From Anaerolineae bacterium (GTDB lineage: Bacteria; Chloroflexota; Anaerolineae; Aggregatilineales; Phototrophicaceae): a DNA stretch of 11,641 nt. How positions within the stretch are numbered: the first letter of the stretch is position 1; each line of letters opens with the position of its first letter. Below the pieces are notes generated by a model. The model was given only the letters and a program-made list of their open reading frames with translations. It searched no databases and was not told the DNA's origin. The stretch spans positions 1 through 11,641 of the forward strand of contig JAIOHO010000406.1 of assembly GCA_019912905.1 (NCBI GenBank). The letters run 5' to 3'. The position numbers and the translations under genes were made by a program. Positions 6,129-11,641 of this stretch are shown in pieces.

Positions 6129-6279
6129 ATTATCATCCAACCTGGATTCTCGATCATTATTGCTTTTTCTCCCCTGTTCCCCTCCAAAAGTTCATAGTGA
6201 TCCTTATTTCAGGTTAGGCCGCAGGCGGCAGTCGTCCGCTTTGCATTTTGGTTAATCATCCAGCAGCAAGGAGCATGCG
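6129..6279 (+). promoter_or_regulatory. Long leader of the FKBP mRNA, possible attenuator
   Basis: The predicted leader has a pyrimidine-rich stretch near 6160-6182 and two small mutually exclusive stems: GCCG/CGGC (6218-6221 with 6226-6229) and GCGG/CCGC (6225-6228 with 6236-6239), the second followed by TTTGCATTTT. They resemble a weak terminator and antiterminator, but the stems are only 4-5 bp. The ribosome site AAGGAG (6268-6273) is 6 bases from the ATG at 6280. Confidence 0.25.
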
Positions 6280-6708
6280 ATGACTCAGGCACAATCCGGT
6301 GACAGCGTCAAGCTGCACTACACAGGCACCCTGACTGATGGGACCGTTTTTGATTCCTCTGACGGGCGCGAACCGCTGGCCTTCACCCTGGGCCAGCAGC
6401 AGGTGATCCCCGGCTTCGAAAATGCGGTGATGGGCATGAGTCCCGGCGACACCAAAACAGTCACGATCCCGGCGGAACAGGCCTACGGGCCGCACCGCGA
6501 GGAGATGCTGATCCAGGTGCCGCCCTCGGAATTCCCCGACCATATCACCCCGAAGGTCGGTGACCAACTGCAAATTCGCCAGCCCGACGGCCAGGCGTTT
6601 AATGTCGTGGTGAGGGATGTATCCGAAATTGGGGTAACCCTGGATGGCAATCATCCACTGGCCGGTCAGGACCTGACATTTGAAATTGAGCTGGTCGAAG
6701 TCGCCTGA
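6280..6708 (+). CDS. SlyD-like FKBP-type peptidyl-prolyl cis-trans isomerase
   Basis: A 142-aa cytoplasmic folding helper that isomerises Xaa-Pro bonds and acts as a chaperone. The FKBP half is split, as in SlyD: residues 1-70 carry VKLHYTGTLTDGTVFDSSDG with active-site Tyr14, Phe24 and Asp25, then VIPGFENAVMGMSPGDTKTV (42-61) and AYG (68-70). Residues about 71-118 form the inserted-in-flap (IF) chaperone domain. NHPLAGQDLTFEIELVEV (124-141) is the conserved C-terminal FKBP strand of SlyD-type enzymes. The His/Cys-rich nickel-binding tail of E. coli SlyD is absent, so a role in nickel delivery is not indicated. There is no signal peptide. It has its own promoter and a good ribosome site and is probably transcribed alone, converging on the histidine kinase. 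Confidence 0.95.
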   Translation: MTQAQSGDSVKLHYTGTLTDGTVFDSSDGREPLAFTLGQQQVIPGFENAVMGMSPGDTKTVTIPAEQAYGPHREEMLIQVPPSEFPDHITPKVGDQLQIRQPDGQAFNVVVRDVSEIGVTLDGNHPLAGQDLTFEIELVEVA

Positions 6709-6749
6709 CCGCGCCTCGATTCGATCACGAAGGAACCAGGGGTGCCGTC

Positions 6750-6772
6750 GGGGACGCGGTGCCCTTGTCCCC
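6750..6772. terminator. Weak hairpin between FKBP and kinase genes
   Basis: GGGGAC (6750-6755) pairs with GTCCCC (6767-6772) around an 11-base loop, followed by CGTTTCATT. It lies in the 77-bp gap between two convergent genes, where a terminator is expected. The short stem, long loop and weak T-run make it tentative. Confidence 0.35.
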
Positions 6773-6785
6773 CGTTTCATTGGAC

Positions 6786-8411
6786 TTACATCGGTATCGG
6801 GATCTCAAACCCGAAGGAACTGCCCTCGCCATACACACTATGAAAGCGCATCTTGCCGTGATGCCGCTCGATAATGTTCTTGACCAGATGCAGGCCCAGG
6901 CCGGTGCCATCAATGCGGATGGTCTCGCTGGTTTTGGCGCGGAAAAAGGGCTGGAACAGACGCACCTGCTGTTCATCCGGGATGCCGTAGCCGTTATCAG
7001 CCACCTCAAACATGAACTGATCGTCCTCTTCCCACAGCCGCACCCGAATCTCGCCGCCGTCCGGCGTATATTTGAGCGCGTTGCTTATCAGGTTGACGAC
7101 GGCCTCGCGCATCTGGGCGGCATCGCCCCGGACGATCATCGGGAACGACGGCACATCCAGCGTAAATACCTGATTGTGGTGTGAAGCCTGATATTTCTGT
7201 GTCTCGTAAAGCTGCTGCACCAGTTCCTTGAGGTCCACGTTCTCCGACAGGCTGCCCTGCGCCAGTTCCTCGATGCGCTGCAAGGACAGAATATCGCGGA
7301 TGATCTTCTTCATGCGCTGCGCCGACTCTTTGACGATCTGGACGTACTCGTGCTGGTTATCGGTCATCTCGCTGTCGAGCAGCAGGTCGATAAACCCGGT
7401 AATCGAAGTGAGCGGGTTGCCCAGGTCGTGCGCTGCAATCCGAATCATGTCCGTCTTGAGCTGTTCGAGATTCATGACCTGCGTGTACAGGTTCTGAAGC
7501 TCGGCCAACTGCTGGCGGGTGGTGTCGTAAAGCTGCGCGTTATCGAGCGCGGCGGCGATACGGGTAGTAATCAACTGGATAAATTCAAAGACTTCGGTCG
7601 TGAATCGATCTTCGCGCCGGGTCTCCAGAAACAGCACACCGATCAGCCGGTCCTGTGACAGCAGCGGAATGACCATCTGGGCGCGCGTCGTGGATAGGTT
7701 GGGATGATAATCCGGGTCCTGTTTGACATCCCGCACCAGTTCCGGCCTGCGTTCGCGCAGCACGCGTTCGATGATGCCGGTGGGCGGGGTCGGATAGCGG
7801 TTGAGAAATTCGGGCGGATAATTGCCGATAATCATGCCGGTATACAACTCGCCCTCGCGCATCAATTCGATGCCGCCCGCGTCGGCGGTGCTGAGGCGCA
7901 GCGCCGTATCCAGGGCCATCGACAGCACGTAATCAATATCGAGCTGGTGGGTCAGCTCCGCGTCGATGCGTTGCAAAGCGGCAAGCTGGCTGATGCGTTT
8001 TTCGAGTTCGGTTTCGGTCAGGCTGCGCCCGGTCAGGTCGCGCATCACCCCGGCCAGGCCGATCACGCCCCGTTTTTCGTCATACACCGGCGTCACCATC
8101 TGCTCGACCCAGACATCGCGGCCACTGTGATGCAGCATCGGCACTTCGACCAGACTTTCGCCGTCCTTACCGCGCAGGATGCGGGTGTACAGAGTGCGGA
8201 CGTGATCCGCCCACAGCGCTGCCACGTACTTTTCGTAATGCTGCCCGATAATTTCCTCAGGCGCATAATCCAGCAGCATTCGGACACGCCTGGTCACATG
8301 CGTAAAGTAGCCGGCACTGTCGATCGCAAAAACCACATCCCCCAGCTGTTCAAGCAGCTGGTGGTAGCCTAACGCCGGTTGTGTGTCTTTCCCATCGGCT
8401 GCTGTCGTCAT
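6786..8411 (-). CDS. Soluble PAS-GAF sensor histidine kinase
   Basis: A 541-aa two-component kinase without signal peptide or membrane helix, so it senses inside the cell. Domain order: PAS at about 17-127 (YHQLLEQLGDVVFAIDSAGY, ending GVMRDLTGR), GAF at about 146-290, a coiled-coil linker at about 290-320, HisKA at about 318-382 with phospho-acceptor His328 in AAHDLGNPLTSI, and HATPase_c at about 427-540. The ATPase boxes are complete: N box NLISNALKY (440-448), G1 DNGYGIP (472-478), F box FQPFF (486-490), G2 GTGLGLHLV (502-510). It therefore should be active. PAS and GAF could bind a flavin, haem or small ligand, but no diagnostic cysteine chromophore motif stands out. No response regulator is in the window, so it is an orphan here. 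The start at 8411 has AAGGTG about 9 bases upstream. Confidence 0.96.
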   Translation of the reverse strand: MTTAADGKDTQPALGYHQLLEQLGDVVFAIDSAGYFTHVTRRVRMLLDYAPEEIIGQHYEKYVAALWADHVRTLYTRILRGKDGESLVEVPMLHHSGRDVWVEQMVTPVYDEKRGVIGLAGVMRDLTGRSLTETELEKRISQLAALQRIDAELTHQLDIDYVLSMALDTALRLSTADAGGIELMREGELYTGMIIGNYPPEFLNRYPTPPTGIIERVLRERRPELVRDVKQDPDYHPNLSTTRAQMVIPLLSQDRLIGVLFLETRREDRFTTEVFEFIQLITTRIAAALDNAQLYDTTRQQLAELQNLYTQVMNLEQLKTDMIRIAAHDLGNPLTSITGFIDLLLDSEMTDNQHEYVQIVKESAQRMKKIIRDILSLQRIEELAQGSLSENVDLKELVQQLYETQKYQASHHNQVFTLDVPSFPMIVRGDAAQMREAVVNLISNALKYTPDGGEIRVRLWEEDDQFMFEVADNGYGIPDEQQVRLFQPFFRAKTSETIRIDGTGLGLHLVKNIIERHHGKMRFHSVYGEGSSFGFEIPIPM

Positions 8412-8443
8412 CTTTCGGTCACCTTGCTGCCTCTACGCTCACG

Positions 8444-8452
8444 AGCATACCA
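8444..8452 (-). promoter_or_regulatory. Extended -10 promoter candidate for the histidine kinase
   Basis: On the minus strand TGGTATGCT fits TGnTATnnT (hexamer at 8444-8449), with no clear -35. The RNA would begin near 8437, about 25 nt before the start codon. It is followed by CG, so 10 of 11 bases match the site ahead of the GH1 gene. Confidence 0.4.
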
Positions 8453-8675
8453 CATTTGCTATTAATGCGCAGCGTAAGGTTCAAAATCCGATAGAAACCG
8501 CTCACTCGAAAACAACCTGTGCGTGTGGATACGCGGGTCAGATCCTCGGCAGAAGCGAATGATTATTCCCGGCAGGATAGCGGCAGAGGCGAGCGCGCTG
8601 CGGTAAACTAGAGGCTGGATTGTGGGCGAAAATCCCCAACCGAAATTAGAGCTTCAGCCACTTCAAGGAAATCTT

Positions 8676-11417
8676 ATGACCTCCCTCATGAATCTTACCT
8701 GCGAATATCGGACAAATCCTCTGGGCATTGACATTCTCTCCCCCCGCCTGGGCTGGCAGCTTCACAGTGACCGGCCCGGCGCACGCCAGACCGCCTATCG
8801 TATCCTCGCCGCCAGCGAACCGGATCAATTGAGCGCAGGCCGCGCCGACCTGTGGGACAGCGGCAAAATTGAGTCGGACCAATCCATCCAGGTCCCTTAC
8901 GCCGGGAAGAAACTGATCTCGCGCCAGCGCGTCTACTGGCAGGTCACCGCCTGGGATGAAACCGGCAGCGCTGCGACCAGTGAACCCGCCTGGTTCGAAA
9001 TGGGTCTGCTGCTGCGGCGGGACTGGAAAGCCAAGTGGATCGGTGCGGCCCTGGTCGGCGGCCCACGCAGCACCATCCCCGCGCCCTACCTGCGGAAAGC
9101 CTTTACGCTGCCCGGCCCGGTGCAATCTGCCCGGCTGTACGTCACCGCGCTGGGCCTCTACGAGTGCTCCGTCAACGGCCAGACGGTCGGCGACGATGTG
9201 CTGATGCCCGGCTGGACCGACTTTCACAAACGCGTGCGCTATCAGGTGCACGACGTCACCGCCCTGCTGGGCGCGGGTGAGAATGCCCTGGGGGCGATCC
9301 TCGGCGACGGCTGGGCAGTGGGCTATGTAGGCATGGGTGGGCGGCAGAATTACTTCGACCAACCGCGCCTGCTGGCCCAGTTGGAAGTGACTCTCGTCGA
9401 TGGCCGCAGCCTCACGGTCGTGTCGGATCGCACCTGGACCCATCAGTTTGGCCCACTCATCGACAATGACCTGCTTCAGGGCGAGTCCTACGATGCCCGG
9501 CTGGAGATTCCCGGCTGGGATCAACCCGGTTTCGATGACAAAAGCTGGCTGCGCGTGCAGGTATTCGACGATCCTGGCACAGCGCGGGTGGCGAATAATG
9601 GGCCGACGGTGCGCCGCATTCAGGAACTCAAGCCGGTGGGCGACCCGGTGAAAAAGGGCAACTTTATCATGAGCCGCGCCATCTTCGACATGGGGCAGAA
9701 TATGGTGGGCTGGGTGCGCCTCAAAGGAAGCGCCCCGGCAGGCACAACCGTGATTCTGCGCTTTGCCGAAGTCCTCAATCCCGATGGCACGCTGTACACC
9801 ACCAACCTGCGCGGCGCGCGCGCGACCGATCATTACACCTTTAAGGGCGAGGGCGAAGAAGTCTGGGAGCCGAAGTTCACCTTCCACGGCTTCCGCTATG
9901 TTGAGCTGGCGGGCTATCCCGGCCAGATCACCCCGGACACTATCACCGGCATCGTGCTGCATTCCGAGATGGAACCCACCGGCCAGTTTGAATGCTCGGA
10001 ACCGATCCTCAATCAGCTTCAGCACAACATCGTCTGGGGCCAGAAGGGGAATTTTGTCGATGTGCCCACCGACTGCCCGCAGCGTGACGAGCGCCTGGGC
10101 TGGACGGGCGATATTCAGGTGTTTTCGCGCACGGCAGCCTTTAACATGAATGTGGCCGGGTTTATGACCAAGTGGGCGCAGGATGTGGCCGATGCCCAGA
10201 CCGAGCAGGGAAGCATCCCGGCGGTGGTGCCGACCGCGATTGGGTTGACCGATGGCGGCCCGGCCTGGGCGGATGCCGCGGTGATCTGCCCCTGGACCCT
10301 ATATCTGTGCTACGGCGACCGGCGCATCCTCGAAAGCAACTACCCGGTGATGACCCGCTTCATGCAGTTCGCCCTCGACGTCAGCCCGGGTTACATCCGC
10401 TGTGCGCCGGATTTCGAAGGCTGGCCCGGCTTCGGCGACTGGCTGTCGATTAACGCCAGTACCCCGCGCGACCTGATCGGCACGGCTTTCCTGGCCTATG
10501 ACGCCAGCCTGATGGCGCAGATCGCCGCCGTGCTGGGCAAGACCCGTGAGGCCGCCCGCTATCGCCGATTGTTCGCCGACGTCAAAAAGGCCTTCGCCGC
10601 CCGCTATCTGAAGGGCAGCCAACTGCCCCCCACCGCCGTCCAACCCTCCGCGGTGCGCCAGCAAATGGACGGAGCCGATGCCATCTCGCGCGGTAATCTG
10701 AAGGCCGTCGATTACGGGCCGATCGAGTCGAAGGTATTTAACACCGACCTGTTCACGCCGACGCAGACGTCCTACGTCCTGGCCCTGCATTTCGACCTGC
10801 TGCCAGACAAGCTGCGCCCGCTGGCTGCTGCCGAACTCGTGGCCGACATCGAACGCCGCAACATGCACCTGTCCACCGGCTTTGTCGGCGCGCCCTACCT
10901 GCCACACGTCCTCAGCCGCTATGGAAAGCTGGACACCGCCTATGCCCTGTTGAATCAAAAAACGTGGCCGTCGTGGATCTATTCGGTTACACAGGGGGCG
11001 ACCACCATCTGGGAGCGCTGGGATGGCTGGACCGAAGAAAATGGCTTTCAGGACGCGGAGATGAATTCGTTCAATCACTACGCCTACGGTTCGATTGGCG
11101 CGTGGCTGTACGACACCGTCGCCGGCATCGACATCGACCCGGCGCAGCCCGGTTATAAACACAGCATCCTGCGGCCCCTGCCCGGCGGCGGTCTGACCCA
11201 CGCAGCGGGGCGGCTGAAGACACTGTATGGGGAGCTGGTTTCGGATTGGAAACTCGAAAACGGCCAGTTCGACTGGACCATCGTCGTGCCGCCCAATACG
11301 ACCGCGACCGCACACCTCCCAATCGAGGAGGGCAAACCCGTTAAACTGAATGGGCAGGCGGTCCAGGGGATGATTCACGAACTCGCCGCCGGGACTTATC
11401 ATTTCGTCGCCGGTTGA
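8676..11417 (+). CDS. GH78 family alpha-L-rhamnosidase
   Basis: A 913-aa inverting glycosidase that releases terminal alpha-L-rhamnose from plant glycosides, rhamnogalacturonan pieces or bacterial polysaccharides. Domains in order: fibronectin-III-like N-domain (about 1-110, YRTNPLGIDILSPRLGWQL), KWIGA linker near 120, Bac_rhamnosid_N beta-sandwich (about 145-310), concanavalin-like domain (about 325-425, DMGQNMVGWV at 338-347), (alpha/alpha)6 catalytic barrel (about 435-775) and C-terminal beta domain. The catalytic segment TDCPQRDERLGWTGD (465-479) is intact; Glu472 is the expected general acid, with Asp466 and Asp479 nearby. Glu780 in WERWDG is the likely general base; Glu795 in EMNSFNHYA is a second candidate. 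There is no signal peptide, so oligosaccharides must be imported first. ATG at 8676 is preferred over the upstream GTG at 8622: AAGGA (8665-8669) is 6 bases away, and the 18 extra residues are not GH78-like. Confidence 0.96.
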   Translation: MTSLMNLTCEYRTNPLGIDILSPRLGWQLHSDRPGARQTAYRILAASEPDQLSAGRADLWDSGKIESDQSIQVPYAGKKLISRQRVYWQVTAWDETGSAATSEPAWFEMGLLLRRDWKAKWIGAALVGGPRSTIPAPYLRKAFTLPGPVQSARLYVTALGLYECSVNGQTVGDDVLMPGWTDFHKRVRYQVHDVTALLGAGENALGAILGDGWAVGYVGMGGRQNYFDQPRLLAQLEVTLVDGRSLTVVSDRTWTHQFGPLIDNDLLQGESYDARLEIPGWDQPGFDDKSWLRVQVFDDPGTARVANNGPTVRRIQELKPVGDPVKKGNFIMSRAIFDMGQNMVGWVRLKGSAPAGTTVILRFAEVLNPDGTLYTTNLRGARATDHYTFKGEGEEVWEPKFTFHGFRYVELAGYPGQITPDTITGIVLHSEMEPTGQFECSEPILNQLQHNIVWGQKGNFVDVPTDCPQRDERLGWTGDIQVFSRTAAFNMNVAGFMTKWAQDVADAQTEQGSIPAVVPTAIGLTDGGPAWADAAVICPWTLYLCYGDRRILESNYPVMTRFMQFALDVSPGYIRCAPDFEGWPGFGDWLSINASTPRDLIGTAFLAYDASLMAQIAAVLGKTREAARYRRLFADVKKAFAARYLKGSQLPPTAVQPSAVRQQMDGADAISRGNLKAVDYGPIESKVFNTDLFTPTQTSYVLALHFDLLPDKLRPLAAAELVADIERRNMHLSTGFVGAPYLPHVLSRYGKLDTAYALLNQKTWPSWIYSVTQGATTIWERWDGWTEENGFQDAEMNSFNHYAYGSIGAWLYDTVAGIDIDPAQPGYKHSILRPLPGGGLTHAAGRLKTLYGELVSDWKLENGQFDWTIVVPPNTTATAHLPIEEGKPVKLNGQAVQGMIHELAAGTYHFVAG

Positions 11418-11446
11418 TCCGCGCACAGCAACTTCCGATCATTTCA

Positions 11447-11470
11447 GGGGTGGGCCAGCGTGTCCGCCCC
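11447..11470 (+). terminator. Hairpin after the rhamnosidase gene
   Basis: GGGGTGGGC (11447-11455) pairs with GTCCGCCCC (11462-11470) over 9 bp, two of them G-T, with a 6-base loop. No T-run follows (TTACATGG), so it may slow or partly end transcription, or protect the 3' end, rather than be a full intrinsic terminator. It lies only 23 bp ahead of the next ATG. Confidence 0.45.
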
Positions 11471-11492
11471 TTACATGGAGCCAACCTGAACG

Positions 11493-11641
11493 ATGACCGA
11501 CTCTGACCTGCTGGCGCAGTGCCAGTGGCCGCCGCTGGAGGGGCATTATGGTCCGGCGCTGCGGGCCGCCGTGACCTATATCCTGGACCGGTTTCAGCCG
11601 CACGGCCTCGTCGCCAGCGGGACGATCATTCGCGGTAATCC
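11493..11641 (+). CDS. Probable nucleotidyltransferase-domain protein, N-terminal fragment
   Basis: The frame opens at ATG 11493 and runs off the window after 49 codons. Residues 22-41 (LRAAVTYILDRFQPHGLVAS) give a helix and strand, followed by ASGTIIRGN (41-49). This matches the start of the Pol-beta-type nucleotidyltransferase (minimal NT) fold, where G(S/T)xxRG is the phosphate-binding turn; the catalytic Asp pair would follow just beyond the edge. The gene could be an antibiotic adenylyltransferase-like, MNT-like or uncharacterised family member; the fragment cannot decide. The ribosome site is weak (TGGAG, about 13 bases upstream). It follows the rhamnosidase in the same direction by 75 bp with a hairpin between, so co-transcription is possible but uncertain. 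Confidence 0.6.
   Translation, partial: MTDSDLLAQCQWPPLEGHYGPALRAAVTYILDRFQPHGLVASGTIIRGN

Larger units (their letters stand above)
5909..6279. other. 371-bp intergenic region with divergent promoters
   Basis: No gene is supported here. The left third holds the PH-like gene's promoter, the middle the FKBP promoter, and the right third the FKBP leader. About 6000-6090 shows only a weak GCAGC...GCTGC stem near 6006-6027. A 61-codon minus-strand reading frame (6002-6187) covers the FKBP promoter and resembles no protein family. Confidence 0.6.

Noticed and set aside
6002..6187. 61-codon minus-strand frame in the FKBP upstream region
   Set aside because: It covers the best FKBP promoter, shows no family likeness, and its only ribosome-like site is badly spaced.
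6275..6283. Start-stop mini frame ATGCGATGA just before the FKBP start
   Set aside because: The ATG at 6275 is one base from the Shine-Dalgarno, too close to be used; the FKBP ATG at 6280 has the right spacing.
7704..8372. 222-codon plus-strand frame inside the kinase gene
   Set aside because: His/Gln/Ala-rich antisense shadow of the PAS-GAF coding region, with no motif.
8646..11426. Two long minus-strand frames (459 and 375 codons) opposite the rhamnosidase
   Set aside because: They are antisense shadows of a GC-rich gene; no motifs, no ribosome sites, and the sense frame has complete GH78 domains.

Overview
The window is about 60% GC and densely coded. Both strands carry strong purine-rich Shine-Dalgarno sites and sigma70-like promoters, so it is bacterial chromosome. 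The protein styles suggest a member of Chloroflexota or a relative: a GH1 enzyme of the 'HQNEG-NN' type, a soluble PAS-GAF histidine kinase, a secreted propeller of PDG repeats, and small proteins with an ERIxxLxREA-like helix. That assignment is an inference from style only; no rRNA or marker gene is present. No CRISPR array, tRNA, insertion sequence, phage gene or toxin-antitoxin pair was seen.

Layout. On the left, running off the edge on the minus strand, is the N-terminal part of a GT-C-type membrane glycosyltransferase. Divergent from it is a cytoplasmic GH1 beta-glycosidase. After a 270-bp gap holding an 11-bp inverted repeat and a good promoter comes a secreted beta-propeller protein, closed by a clear intrinsic terminator. 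Next, on the minus strand, is an Lrp/AsnC regulator, divergent from a two-gene unit of small proteins (69 aa, and a DUF2917/cupin-like protein) joined by a TAATG stop-start overlap. That unit converges, across an 11-bp perfect hairpin, on a small PH-domain-like protein. A 371-bp gap holds two divergent promoters and the long leader of a SlyD-type FKBP prolyl isomerase. The FKBP gene converges on a soluble PAS-GAF histidine kinase on the minus strand. Divergent from the kinase is a large GH78 alpha-L-rhamnosidase, then a hairpin and the first 49 codons of a probable nucleotidyltransferase at the right edge.

Function. Most genes look like single-gene transcription units, so the window is a patchwork rather than one pathway. 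The clearest theme is intracellular glycoside breakdown. GH1 and GH78 both lack signal peptides and could together dismantle rhamnosyl-glucosides taken up from plants or polymers, although they are 6.4 kb apart. The least explained part is the 4.2-5.9 kb block: an Lrp regulator, a coupled pair of small proteins and a PH-like protein. It is the best candidate for something undescribed, but the sequence alone does not show a new system.
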